50,255 bases of DNA from CAZGSN01 sp964371655 (GTDB taxonomy: Bacteria > Desulfobacterota > Binatia > HRBIN30), in contig CAYJOD010000043.1 in assembly GCA_964371655.1 (NCBI GenBank), forward strand, positions 1-50,255, given 5' to 3'. Below the pieces are notes generated by a model. That model was given only the letters and a program-made list of their open reading frames with translations, ran no database searches and was not told the DNA's origin. Shown piece after piece: positions 25,225 to 33,725 of the stretch; positions within the stretch are counted from its first letter, which is position 1, and the number at the start of each line of letters is the position of its first letter. The position numbers and the translations under genes were made by a program.

Positions 25225-26409
25225 ATGATCGCAAGTCGCCGTTCGTTTCTCCCGCTGACGCTGACGATTGCATCGCTCGCCATCGGTCTCTGTCAATCCT
25301 CTGCTCGTGCCGATGTTGCCTCCGATCAGCCCGGGGCAATTCTCGTGTTTCCAAAGATCCTCGTCGATACCGCGACTCCACCGCTCACGACGAGGGGTCG
25401 TGTAGACACGCTCATTCGCATCAGCAACGTCTCAAGCCGCCCGGCATCCGTGCACTGCTTTTGGGTGAATGCGAACGGTCACTGTCATAACTCTCCGGGC
25501 ATGGTCTGCAATCCGAGAAAATTCGCTGAAAGCGCTGTGCAATGTCCTAACAATGGGTTGTGCATCGCGGATTGGCAGGAGACCGATTTCACCCTGAATA
25601 TCACGCCGCGGCAGCCTATCGCTTGGCTCGCTTCGCGGGGATCTGTTCTCTGTCGTCCCGGGGATCCAGTCGATCCGCCGTGTATTCCGCTCGGCCAGTT
25701 TCACCCGGGTCCGGCGGGGCAAGACAACGAAGGCAGCAACATTCTCCCGGTTAGCGAAGATCCGTTCACCGGGCATTTGAAGTGTATCCAGGTCGACGCC
25801 AACGGCGCCCCGATCGATCGAAATGATCTTCGCGGCGAAGCCGAGATCATCGCCTCGAACCCGGGCGGCATCGATGTCAGCGCATACAGCGCTATCGGAA
25901 TTCCAGCTGTTGCTGGTGGCAACAACCAAGATGATACCTTGGTCCTCGGCGGGCCGGCAGCGGAATATAGCTCCTGCCCGAATATCCTGATTATGGATCA
26001 CTTCTTCGATGGCGCCACTGACCCAATTTCCGGCACCACCGTAACTACCGCACTCACACTGGTGCCGTGCAGCGAGAACTATGCGCAGCAGGCGCCTGTA
26101 ATAACCCCTGTTCAGTTCCTCGTGTTTAATGAGTTCGAGCAACGCTTTTCGACCAGTCGCGTCATGCAATGCTTCGATGACATTCGGATCTCGAACATCG
26201 AAACCCGAAGCAATGATCGCTCGCTCTTTAGTGCCGCGGTCGCCGGTACCCTGACGGGTCAGACCCGCATCCGCGGCGTTGGAAACGCCGGCCATACACT
26301 CCTCGGAGTCGCCGAAGAGTTCCGGGCTAGCGGAGGCACGGCTGCCTTCAACCTGCATTTTAATGGTACGCGTCCGGAAAGCGACTTGATCTCGCTTCCG
26401 CCCAATTAG
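25225..26409 (+). CDS. Secreted paralog family, type B copy 1
   Basis: A 394-residue exported protein of unknown function. The signal peptide is MIASRRSFLPLTLTIASLAI and on to SSARA. The mature part begins DVASDQPGAILVFPKI and carries the family series (HCFWVN, QETDFTLNITPRQPIAW, HPGPAG, F.GHLKCIQVD, LRGEAEI, YSAIGI, LGGPAAEYSSCPN, DHFFDGATDP, VPCSENY, FNEFEQRFSTS). Unlike A proteins it has a Cys-rich insert after HCFWVN and the C-terminal motif VAGTLTGQTR, both shared with B2. An ATG at 25216 overlaps the A1 stop, but GAGGA (25211-25215) sits better for the ATG at 25225. It is surely co-transcribed with A1. Location is periplasmic or extracellular. Confidence 0.75.
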   Translation: MIASRRSFLPLTLTIASLAIGLCQSSARADVASDQPGAILVFPKILVDTATPPLTTRGRVDTLIRISNVSSRPASVHCFWVNANGHCHNSPGMVCNPRKFAESAVQCPNNGLCIADWQETDFTLNITPRQPIAWLASRGSVLCRPGDPVDPPCIPLGQFHPGPAGQDNEGSNILPVSEDPFTGHLKCIQVDANGAPIDRNDLRGEAEIIASNPGGIDVSAYSAIGIPAVAGGNNQDDTLVLGGPAAEYSSCPNILIMDHFFDGATDPISGTTVTTALTLVPCSENYAQQAPVITPVQFLVFNEFEQRFSTSRVMQCFDDIRISNIETRSNDRSLFSAAVAGTLTGQTRIRGVGNAGHTLLGVAEEFRASGGTAAFNLHFNGTRPESDLISLPPN

Positions 26410-26456
26410 GGCATGCCGGCACTAGGCTATCACATTTGAAAATGGCGTCTTTTGAC

Positions 26457-26485
26457 TTGACAACTTTTTATCTCACGGATATAAG
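26457..26485 (+). promoter_or_regulatory. Sigma-70 promoter of the second A-B secreted gene pair
   Basis: TTGACA (26457-26462), a 17-bp spacer and TATAAG (26480-26485), identical in boxes and spacing to the promoter at 23964. The expected start near 26492 leaves a leader of about 60 nt with AAAGGAGG before the gene. Confidence 0.75.
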
Positions 26486-26551
26486 GCCGACACTTGGTCG
26501 AGGGGTTCGCCGAGGCGAATTCGTTGCGGCGTGATCGAAAGGAGGAGGGTA

Positions 26552-27718
26552 ATGCGTAGGCAGCGAGGGCTAACGAAGCTCATGGGACTCGCAGCAATGG
26601 TCGGGTTGGGGATGGTTGCAACCTCGACTGAGGCACGAATCACTACAGAGCAGAGCGCGTCGATCTTGGTGTTTCCAAAAGTAATCTCAGATGGGACCCA
26701 AGACACGATCATTCAGATCACTAACACCTCCAACAATGTGCGTTTCGCTCATTGTTTTTACACGGACGGATCGCTTACCGATCCCGCCCGTCCCGCTGAT
26801 CCAATCTTTAATCCGCCTCGCTGCGTCGAGATCGATTTCGACATCGTTCTCACGAAGCAGCAGCCGACACACTGGGTTGTGTCTACTGGGCGGCTCTATA
26901 ATCTCGCTGACTCGCAATGCCGTGCGAACGTACCTTGTGTACCGGGTACAGTGGGAGCACCCAATACGGGCACGGTTAACGCAAACTGCTGCGACGCCGG
27001 CTTCGATCCCGGGCGGATTCCCCCGGTTCAACCTGGATTCACCGGCGAGTTGAAATGCGTCGAGGTGGATTCCTCGGGTTTCCCGGTCCCCGGCAACGCA
27101 CTCAAGGGCGAAGCCACGATCGAGACGATCGCGACCGCGGATGTTTCGAAGTACAACGGCATCGGCCTGAAGGGCTTTGACACGAATAATATGGATGCAA
27201 CGCTGTGCCTCGGTGGCAGCGTGACCGACGCGTGTCCGACCGGCCAAGAGTATGAGGCCTGCCCTCACACGTGGTTGCTCGACCACGCCACCGTCGGGTC
27301 GGAAGACCTTGTCGCTGCCGATGGCGGGATCGCCGGCTCGTCAGTATCCACGAATCTGACGGTCATCCCGTGCACGGAGAACTTCGAAACTCAGACCGCC
27401 CAACCTGTTACGCTGAATTTCGACATCTGGAATGAGTTCGAACAGCGGCTGTCAGCTCAAAGCAAGTTTCAGTGCTGGGCCAGTTCTGACCTCGGCGACA
27501 TCAACAGCGCCTTTACGGAATCTGCGCTGGGCGGAGCCCTTGCACAGACCCGTATGAGGTCCGCCAATGCAACCTCGCAAGGTATCCTTGCTGTGATCGA
27601 AGAGACTCACACGGCAAATGGTATATCGAGCCGTGCCGCGCAGAACGCGCATACAACCTTCCTTGACCAAACAAACGCCGACATCATTACGATTCCGGCC
27701 GGTCAGGTTGGAGAGTAA
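26552..27718 (+). CDS. Secreted paralog family, type A copy 2
   Basis: A 388-residue exported protein, closest to A1. The signal peptide MRRQRGLTKLMGLAAMVGLG runs to about TSTEA. The mature protein starts RITTEQSASILVFPKV. It shares DFDIVLTKQQPTHWVV exactly with A1, plus GFDP.RIPPV, TGELKCVEVDSSG, LKGEATI, SKYNGIGL, LCLGGSVTDAC, YEACPHTWLLDHA, VIPCTENFE and WNEFEQRLS. It has a Cys-containing loop (CRANVPCVPGTVGAPNTG...) absent from A1. AAAGGAGG (26538-26545) lies 6 nt before the ATG at 26552. B2 follows after 52 bp. The function is unknown; no enzyme motif is seen. Confidence 0.75.
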   Translation: MRRQRGLTKLMGLAAMVGLGMVATSTEARITTEQSASILVFPKVISDGTQDTIIQITNTSNNVRFAHCFYTDGSLTDPARPADPIFNPPRCVEIDFDIVLTKQQPTHWVVSTGRLYNLADSQCRANVPCVPGTVGAPNTGTVNANCCDAGFDPGRIPPVQPGFTGELKCVEVDSSGFPVPGNALKGEATIETIATADVSKYNGIGLKGFDTNNMDATLCLGGSVTDACPTGQEYEACPHTWLLDHATVGSEDLVAADGGIAGSSVSTNLTVIPCTENFETQTAQPVTLNFDIWNEFEQRLSAQSKFQCWASSDLGDINSAFTESALGGALAQTRMRSANATSQGILAVIEETHTANGISSRAAQNAHTTFLDQTNADIITIPAGQVGE

Positions 27719-27770
27719 GCCGGGCAGGCTGACGATGACGCGTCCAAGGACCGCGGAAAGGAGAACGACG

Positions 27771-28985
27771 ATGGGAAAGTTGCGATGGGCAGGTTGGACG
27801 ATAACGCTCTCGACAGCACTGGTGGTCGGTTCGAGCCAGACTGTGCGCGCCGATATTCAGTCGGACCGTGCGGCTGCGATCGTGGTGTATCCACACCTTG
27901 AGGTTGGTGCAGCCGGCAGCGGCAACGACACCGTGATCCGCCTCAGCAATGCGAACGAATCCAATGCGACTCTTGCTCACTGTTTTTACGTGAATGCCAA
28001 TTCACACTGCAGCGGCGGGGCTAACGACGGACAGATCTGCAACGATAATCCTGGGCTTTGCGCCGGTGGCCTGTGTGTAGCTGGGTGGGAAGAGACGGAT
28101 TTTCGCATTCGCTTGACGCCGTTTCAGCCGATTCAGTGGCGTGCTTCTGACGGGTTATCGGGGGACGCCTTGCCGTTACCCGTTGGGTACTGCGTTCGTA
28201 ATCAGCAACGGCTGTGCGCGAGTGACGCGGACTGCAATCCGTTTCCGGGCGGCTCGTGTACGGATAGCAACGCGGGGACTCGTATTCCACCGGTTCCCGA
28301 GGTTCCTTTCCAAGGCGAACTGCGGTGCATCGCCATTGACAATAATGGCGCCCCCGTCGGCCACAACGACCTAAAGGGTGAAGCATTGCTAGAGATCGTC
28401 ACGGCTGGTCGGACCGACGTCGCTAGCTACAACGCGATCGGAATTCAGGCGACCGGGGCTTCGTCAGGCGCTGCGAATGAGCTGATCATCGGGGGATCGA
28501 GTGCCGAGTACAATGGCTGCCCCAATTACCTTATTCTGGATCACTTCTTTGATACGGCACGGGATCCGATACCGGGAAGCGATAACACGATCACAACGCA
28601 ACTCGTAATGGTCCCCTGTTCCACTGACTTCTTGCGGCAGATCCCTGGTAGCGCCACCGCTCAATTCCTGGTTTTCAACGAGTTCGAGCAGCGGTTCTCC
28701 ACCAGTAAGCCCGTACGTTGCTACGATCGCACTCAGCTTTGCCGGATCGGAACGACGCAGTGCAACCTCTCTATCTTCAACGTTGCCGTAGCGGGGACGT
28801 TGACGGGCCAGACCCGGGTGAATCCGATCAGGGGTACTAGTAACCCATACGGGGCTGGACTGCTTGGCGTTGCGATCGAGCTTCATGACGTCGCGGGCGC
28901 AGCGGATCATCGCGCGGCCTTTAATCTCGTGATGCAGGGAGCACGCGCAGAGGCAGATACGATCATCCTTCCCGAGGCACAGTAG
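27771..28985 (+). CDS. Secreted paralog family, type B copy 2
   Basis: A 404-residue exported protein, closest to B1. The signal peptide MGKLRWAGWTITLSTALVVG runs to about QTVRA. The mature protein starts DIQSDRAAAIVVYPHL. After HCFYVNANSHC it has a Cys-rich insert (CSGGANDGQICNDN, then LCAGGLC) and later CASDADCNPFPGGSC, a pattern like small repeated Cys units in secreted proteins of uncultured bacteria. Shared B features are ETDF.I.LTPFQPIQW, GELRCIAID, LKGEALLEI, YNAIGI, DHFFDTARDPIPG, FLVFNEFEQRFSTS and VAGTLTGQTR. AAAGGAG (27757-27763) lies 7 nt before the ATG. An intrinsic terminator follows at 29023. Confidence 0.75.
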   Translation: MGKLRWAGWTITLSTALVVGSSQTVRADIQSDRAAAIVVYPHLEVGAAGSGNDTVIRLSNANESNATLAHCFYVNANSHCSGGANDGQICNDNPGLCAGGLCVAGWEETDFRIRLTPFQPIQWRASDGLSGDALPLPVGYCVRNQQRLCASDADCNPFPGGSCTDSNAGTRIPPVPEVPFQGELRCIAIDNNGAPVGHNDLKGEALLEIVTAGRTDVASYNAIGIQATGASSGAANELIIGGSSAEYNGCPNYLILDHFFDTARDPIPGSDNTITTQLVMVPCSTDFLRQIPGSATAQFLVFNEFEQRFSTSKPVRCYDRTQLCRIGTTQCNLSIFNVAVAGTLTGQTRVNPIRGTSNPYGAGLLGVAIELHDVAGAADHRAAFNLVMQGARAEADTIILPEAQ

Positions 28986-29022
28986 AGATAGTATACAGTC
29001 ATCGCCGTAACCACGATGAGAG

Positions 29023-29057
29023 GAAGGGGCACCCTAGGGTGCCCCTTCTTTGTTTTT
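29023..29057 (+). terminator. Rho-independent terminator of the secreted paralog array
   Basis: A perfect 13-bp self-complementary stem (29023-29048, starting gaaggggcaccct) is followed by tttgttttt (29049-29057). It lies 38 bp after the B2 stop and shields the convergent gshB. Confidence 0.93.
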
Positions 29058-29094
29058 GCGAGCAACTCGAGGGTCGTAAGGTAGCGAGGTCGGC

Positions 29095-30048
29095 TCACGG
29101 AAGGGCGGCGATGCGAGCCTCGACGCGGGCGATGACATCGGAAGCATAATCGTGATGCGCAAATTGGGAGAGTTCCTGAATACCCGTGGGGCTCGTCACG
29201 TTTACTTCGGTGAGGAACGGGCCAATCACATCGATCCCGACGAAGAATAGGCCCGCTGCGATTAGGTGAGGGCTCAGGGTGCGAATAATCTCACGGTCAC
29301 GGTCCGTGAGAGTTGTGGCTTCGCAACCTCCGCCAACGTGGAGATTCCCTCGATGCTCGTCCTCACGGGGGATGCGTAGGATGGCGCCAAGGGGCTCGCC
29401 GTCGAGCAGAAGGATTCGTTTATCCCCCTGGCGGATTTCCTGGATATATTGCTGGGCAAGAACGAGGCGGGTGCCGTTATTGGTGGACAGCTCCAAGAGG
29501 ACGTTGAGGTTGCGGTCGTTCCGACTCAGGAAGAGGACGCCGGCGCCACCATAGCCATCGAGCGGCTTAACGATCATATGGCCGCCAAGGGTGTCGAGGA
29601 ACCGGCGCAGTTGAGGTAGATCACGGGAGACGAGAGTTGGCGGAGTTAGGGTGGGGAAGTGAAGCGCGTAGAGCTTCTCGTTGGCGTCGCGCAGAGCGCG
29701 GGGGTTGTTGATTAGGAGGGGCAGCGGGGGATGGAGCAGGCTGAGCATCTGGCTTGCGTACAGGTAGTCGGAATCGACTGGCGGGTCCTTGCGCATGAAG
29801 ATTGCGTGATAGACGTGCAGCGGTTGGGTCTGCTGGCTGCAAGAGGCGAAATGGGGAGGGGCAAGGGATACGCTGCCGGCGTGGGAGCGGGCGAATGGTT
29901 GGCATGCCTCGACGTAGAGGTCGCCAACCTCACAGTAGTGGAGTTCATGGCCACGGGCCTGCGCTGCCAGCATGAATGCGAAGGTAGTGTCCTTCGCCGG
30001 CGAGATACCCGAGATCGGGTCCATGATGAAGAGGAATCGATAAACCAT
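29095..30048 (-). CDS. gshB: Glutathione synthetase, prokaryotic ATP-grasp type
   Basis: A 317-residue ATP-grasp ligase that joins gamma-glutamylcysteine and glycine, the last step of glutathione synthesis in the cytoplasm. The N-terminus FLFIMDPISGISPAKDTTFA is the GshB signature. It is followed by FMRKDPPVDSDYLYAS, NNPRALRDANEKLYAL, IVKPLDGYGGAGV (glycine-rich ATP loop), RILLLDGEPLGAILRIPR, GVDVIG-like FFVGIDVIG and TEVNVTSPTGIQEL. The length equals the family norm (about 316). The ATG at 30048 is preferred to an upstream GTG at 30057, as the family starts there. gshA is not in the window. It points toward the secreted array and is separated by its terminator. Confidence 0.96.
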   Translation of the reverse strand: MVYRFLFIMDPISGISPAKDTTFAFMLAAQARGHELHYCEVGDLYVEACQPFARSHAGSVSLAPPHFASCSQQTQPLHVYHAIFMRKDPPVDSDYLYASQMLSLLHPPLPLLINNPRALRDANEKLYALHFPTLTPPTLVSRDLPQLRRFLDTLGGHMIVKPLDGYGGAGVLFLSRNDRNLNVLLELSTNNGTRLVLAQQYIQEIRQGDKRILLLDGEPLGAILRIPREDEHRGNLHVGGGCEATTLTDRDREIIRTLSPHLIAAGLFFVGIDVIGPFLTEVNVTSPTGIQELSQFAHHDYASDVIARVEARIAALP

Positions 30049-30318
30049 AGACGTCACATTTACGCTTGGCCACTATGTGCTGCAAGGCAAGCCGGAAGAA
30101 GGCCGAGGTTCCGAATTTTGTCGGATGTGGCGTGGTCGAAGTCGTTGGCGCACGGTGAGCGTGTGTTCGGAGAATGAATCGGCGCCGCCGGATCGGAGAG
30201 CGTGCCTGATGCCGGGGAGCTGCGGGCGTGTGCGAGGAGAACGCGGGGCGGTTGCGGATGCGGTGGTCAATTGGTTTTCGACTTGATTCCACATTGCCGG
30301 TATCTTAATCGAGCACAC

Positions 30319-31044
30319 ATGCACGAGAGTTGGCTTCGAATCGCACATCGGGGCGCGTCAGGTACGGCACCAGAGCATACGCACCCGGCCTTTCAGCGCG
30401 CGATCGATATGGGCGTGGACATGGTGGAGTTGGATGTTCAGCTCAGTCGCGACGAAAAGATAGTGGTCATTCATGATGATTCTGTCGACCGAACCACCTC
30501 CGGGAGCGGAATGGTACGGAACAGTACGCTCGCCGAATTGAAGGATCTCGATGCGGGTAGCTGGTTCTCTCCGCAATTTGCGGGTGAGCGGATCTTAACT
30601 CTGCAGGAACTCTTGGCCCTCGTAGCGGGTCGTGTGCGTTTGAACGTTGAGATCAAAGCGCCTCCTGATGATTGGGACGTACTAGTGCCCTCATTGCTTG
30701 ATCTCCTGAGCGAGCATGGGGTCACTGAAACGACCGTGATATCGTGCTTTGAGCCCGAGGCGTTGCAAGCGGTACGACGGTTTGATCCCCGTATACAAGT
30801 TGGTTTGCTCTGGCATCTCCCGGATCTGGAGGAGGCCTGGCGACGGTGTGCCGAGTTGCGAGCAACTTCGCTGCACCCGTTTTGGATGCTCGCGAGTCCA
30901 GAGGTTCTTCAAGCTGCGCGGCAGCGGGGACTGCGCGTGCTCGCCTGGACGGTTAACGGCCAAGACGCGATAAACGCCCTGGTTGCGTCGGGAATTGATG
31001 GAATCATCTCGGACTATCCGGAACGGCTTATGGCGGCGTCGTAG
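30319..31044 (+). CDS. Glycerophosphodiester phosphodiesterase
   Basis: A 241-residue GDPD-family TIM-barrel enzyme that splits glycerophosphodiesters into glycerol-3-phosphate and an alcohol. IAHRGASGTAPEHTHPAF carries the catalytic HRG and E; VELDVQLSRDEKIVVIHDD provides ExD and the second catalytic His. VNVEIK-like RLNVEIKAP, TVISCF and AWTVN, then GIISDYPERL, complete the family series. No signal peptide is found, so it resembles the cytoplasmic UgpQ type. The ATG at 30319 starts just before the conserved strand; upstream in-frame codons look spurious. The 270 bp between it and gshB (divergent) show no other gene and no clear promoter. Confidence 0.92.
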   Translation: MHESWLRIAHRGASGTAPEHTHPAFQRAIDMGVDMVELDVQLSRDEKIVVIHDDSVDRTTSGSGMVRNSTLAELKDLDAGSWFSPQFAGERILTLQELLALVAGRVRLNVEIKAPPDDWDVLVPSLLDLLSEHGVTETTVISCFEPEALQAVRRFDPRIQVGLLWHLPDLEEAWRRCAELRATSLHPFWMLASPEVLQAARQRGLRVLAWTVNGQDAINALVASGIDGIISDYPERLMAAS

Positions 31045-31051
31045 AAGGTGC

Positions 31052-31081
31052 TTGACACAGCCGTAACGCAGCCAGTAGTGT
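31052..31081 (+). promoter_or_regulatory. Candidate promoter of rpsU-cvpA-dnaG
   Basis: TTGACA (31052-31057) followed after 18 bp by TAGTGT (31076-31081). The -35 is perfect and the -10 weak. It starts 7 bp after the GDPD stop. Confidence 0.45.
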
Positions 31082-31096
31082 ATTGATTTCGATTTT

Positions 31097-31118
31097 CCAG
31101 GGTCGGTGTTCGACCTGG
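31097..31118 (+). promoter_or_regulatory. Leader hairpin upstream of rpsU
   Basis: ccagg (31097-31101) and tcg (31103-31105) pair with cga (31111-31113) and cctgg (31114-31118), leaving a bulged G and a 5-nt loop. It would lie in the 5' leader of the rpsU transcript. A role in autoregulation by S21 is only a guess. Confidence 0.3.
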
Positions 31119-31156
31119 GATTTGTCCATCTCGACGCGGGAGGGGGTGAGTGATGA

Positions 31157-31354
31157 ATGGCAGGGGTTCGACTGAAGGAAAGTGAACCGATTGAGAGCGC
31201 CATTAGACGTTTCAAGAAACAATGCGAAAAGGCTGGGATTCTCGCTGAATTGCGTAAGCGCGAGCACTACGAGAAGCCCAGTGTGCGGCGCAAGAAGAAG
31301 GCTTTGGCAGCAAAGAAGCGTTATCTGAGACGCGTTGCTCGGAGCGGGTTCTAA
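31157..31354 (+). CDS. rpsU: 30S ribosomal protein S21
   Basis: A 65-residue basic protein matching S21: GVRLKESEPIESAIRRFKKQ, then EKAGILAELRKREHYEKPS and a Lys/Arg-rich tail ending RRVARSGF. S21 binds the 30S platform near the anti-Shine-Dalgarno and helps initiation. The length is typical. The ATG at 31157 follows a purine-rich ggagggggtgag. It leads an rpsU-cvpA-dnaG unit, a variant of the macromolecular-synthesis operon. Confidence 0.96.
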   Translation: MAGVRLKESEPIESAIRRFKKQCEKAGILAELRKREHYEKPSVRRKKKALAAKKRYLRRVARSGF

Positions 31355-31374
31355 CCTAGGTTTCAACGCTACGG

Positions 31375-31878
31375 ATGAACGTCGCTGACTTGTTACTGCT
31401 GATGATGGTGCTGGTGTTCACTCTAAGGGGTTTTGCGCGAGGTCTCCTAGGCGAGTTGTGTTCGATGGTCGGATTCATCGGTGGGCTGGTGGCTGCCGTT
31501 GTGTTCACGCCTACGTGTAGCGGGCTCATCGAGGCGAGTTTCTCGGTACCGAGCGTCGTAACCCTGGCCAGCACGTTCACCCTCATCTACGCGACAATCA
31601 GCATGGCGGCCGGGTCGGCGGGTCTTTTCTTCCGTCGGCCCGCCGCCGGGCTGTCTAAGATATTGTTTCAGGTCGGCGGTGCTGCGACGGGGGGGATAAA
31701 GGCGGTCGCCGTCATAGGTTTCCTGCTTCTGTTCATGGATGTATTTCGCATCAGCGCAAGCTTCGATGCTTTGCTGGCTGGTTCGCTCCTCGTAAAGCCT
31801 CTCGTCGCAAGCAGTCAGGCGGTTCTGCAAGCGGGCCCGACACCGCCAGCAGCTTTTCCACGTCCACGGCGGATCTAG
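31375..31878 (+). CDS. CvpA-family membrane protein
   Basis: A 167-residue inner-membrane protein with about four hydrophobic segments and the CvpA signature near the start: ADLLLLMMVLVFTLRGFARG then LLGELCSMVGFIGGLVAAVV. CvpA was first tied to colicin V production and later to envelope stress and purine synthesis; its activity is still unclear. The C-terminal tail is short and proline-rich (GPTPPAAFPRPRRI). It lies 20 bp after rpsU and 8 bp before dnaG, so it is in the same transcript. Confidence 0.85.
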   Translation: MNVADLLLLMMVLVFTLRGFARGLLGELCSMVGFIGGLVAAVVFTPTCSGLIEASFSVPSVVTLASTFTLIYATISMAAGSAGLFFRRPAAGLSKILFQVGGAATGGIKAVAVIGFLLLFMDVFRISASFDALLAGSLLVKPLVASSQAVLQAGPTPPAAFPRPRRI

Positions 31879-31886
31879 GTCTAGTA

Positions 31887-33656
31887 ATGACTGGCAGAAT
31901 CCCCGACGACACTCTGCAAGCGATTCGTGAACGGGTGAGCATCGTCGAGGTAGTGTCAGGCTACGTCGCTCTCAAGCGCACAGGGCGCAATCACCTCGGC
32001 CTGTGCCCGTTTCATAACGAGAAGACACCTTCATTTACCGTCAACGACGAGCGCGGACTCTTCCATTGCTTCGGGTGTGGCGCTGGTGGGACCGTCTTTT
32101 CATTTCTGATGCAGGTCGATCATGTTGGCTTTCGGGAAGCAGTTGAGAGCCTGGCGCGTCGAGCGAATATTGAGCTGCCGCGCTTGCCCGGGGATGAGCA
32201 GGCTGAACGAAAGCGGAATACGCTTCTCGATGTGAATGCGCTTGCGCGACAATATTTCGCTGAGGTGCTGAAATCTATCCAGGGTGCCGGAGCCCGAGAG
32301 TACCTGCGTCGCCGTGGTCTCAGTCCCGCCATCATTGATCGTTACGGGATCGGCTTTTGTCCCGCGACAGGTGGCTTATCGAGGGCGTTGAGTGGCAAAC
32401 GCGAGGCCCTCGCCAGCGCTGTCGACGTAGGCCTGGTCGGGAGACGCTCCGACGGATCTCTCTACGAGAGGTTTCGTGGACGCGTGATGTTTCCGATTAG
32501 CGATAGTGCCGGACGTGTGGTTGGCTTCGGAGGGCGAACCCTAGGAGCGGATCAGCCCAAATACTTGAACTCTCCCGAATCATCCCTGTTTCATAAGGCT
32601 AACGTTCTCTACGGTTTGTTCGAAGCCCGCCAGGCGATTCGCGACGCGGGGAGGGTCATTCTTGTAGAAGGTTACGTCGATGCTCTCGCACTGGTACAGA
32701 ACGGAATCGGCTACGCCGTGGCAACCCTCGGGACGGCGCTTGGTGTAGCCCAACTGCGTTTGGCTCGTCGATTCGCGCCCGAAATGATTGCGTTCTTCGA
32801 TGGCGATCGCGCTGGCCGCGACGCCGCGATGCGTGCGTTCACCACGTGCGTACAAGCCGAGGTCTGGGGATTGGCCGCGTTTCTTCCCGAAGGCTTCGAT
32901 CCAGACACGTTCGTGCAGAAGCAGGGCCCAGCTGCGACGCTGCAGTTGCTGGACAATGCCGTCCCGTTGGCTGAGTTTTTCTTGGATAGAAGCATCCCGA
33001 GTGGGGACGCGACGGTACCACAACGAGCCCGCGCGGCCCGGTCCGTCGCGGAGGTTCTCGCTCTCCTCAAGGACGCGGCTCAATTCGATCTGCTGGCGCG
33101 GCTAGCGGCACAACGCCTTGGAGTAGACGAGTCGTTCTTTCGAGAGATCCGCCAAAATCATGGGCAGGTGTCCGGGCGCGCCGCAACCGCTGCGGTTGCG
33201 GCAAGAGACGGTCGAATGGATATGCCCGAAGTACGCTCCGAGGACGCTGCCCTGGTCGAGACTGCGATTCTGGACAAGAACGCGGCGATCCTTGTGCGTG
33301 ACAGTGGGGTACTGGAGCTGCTCGACGATCACAGAATTGTGGAGGCGCTGGGCGAGGTGGTCCGACAGTGGACCAGCGGCGGTGACCCCAGCTCGGTGTT
33401 GTCGTCGCTTACTCCAAGCCTCTGTGCCCGGGTGAGTGCGGCGTTACTGGGACATGGTCCGATCGCGGCAGAAGACCGCATGAAGGTGGTCCGTGACTGT
33501 ATCCGCCGTATTCAGAATCGGTCGCGGCGTTCGGAGGTGACTGCGCTACGCGCCAAGCTCCATCGAGCCGAGGCCAGCGGAGACGATCAAGCCTACCTCG
33601 CCGAGCTTCGTCGCGTCGACGACGCTCTTCGGCGCCGATCGTCGCCGCCAGATTGA
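31887..33656 (+). CDS. dnaG: DNA primase
   Basis: A 589-residue primase that makes RNA primers for DNA replication. The N-terminal CHC2 zinc finger uses C40, H43, C61 and C64 (CPFHNEKTPSF ... FHCFGCGAGG). The TOPRIM core has VILVEGYVDALAL and FFDGDRAGRDAA with its acidic metal ligands. RVMFPISDSAGRVVGFGGR is the family ridge motif. The C-terminal helicase-interacting region is less conserved. The ATG at 31887 follows cvpA closely. In many proteobacteria rpoD comes next; here a tRNA gene follows and rpoD is absent. Confidence 0.97.
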   Translation: MTGRIPDDTLQAIRERVSIVEVVSGYVALKRTGRNHLGLCPFHNEKTPSFTVNDERGLFHCFGCGAGGTVFSFLMQVDHVGFREAVESLARRANIELPRLPGDEQAERKRNTLLDVNALARQYFAEVLKSIQGAGAREYLRRRGLSPAIIDRYGIGFCPATGGLSRALSGKREALASAVDVGLVGRRSDGSLYERFRGRVMFPISDSAGRVVGFGGRTLGADQPKYLNSPESSLFHKANVLYGLFEARQAIRDAGRVILVEGYVDALALVQNGIGYAVATLGTALGVAQLRLARRFAPEMIAFFDGDRAGRDAAMRAFTTCVQAEVWGLAAFLPEGFDPDTFVQKQGPAATLQLLDNAVPLAEFFLDRSIPSGDATVPQRARAARSVAEVLALLKDAAQFDLLARLAAQRLGVDESFFREIRQNHGQVSGRAATAAVAARDGRMDMPEVRSEDAALVETAILDKNAAILVRDSGVLELLDDHRIVEALGEVVRQWTSGGDPSSVLSSLTPSLCARVSAALLGHGPIAAEDRMKVVRDCIRRIQNRSRRSEVTALRAKLHRAEASGDDQAYLAELRRVDDALRRRSSPPD

Positions 33657-33725
33657 AAGAGTGGTGCTTCTTGATTTCAGTCGTGGACACTGCGAATGGC
33701 ATGAATGATCGAGCCACACGGCAGC

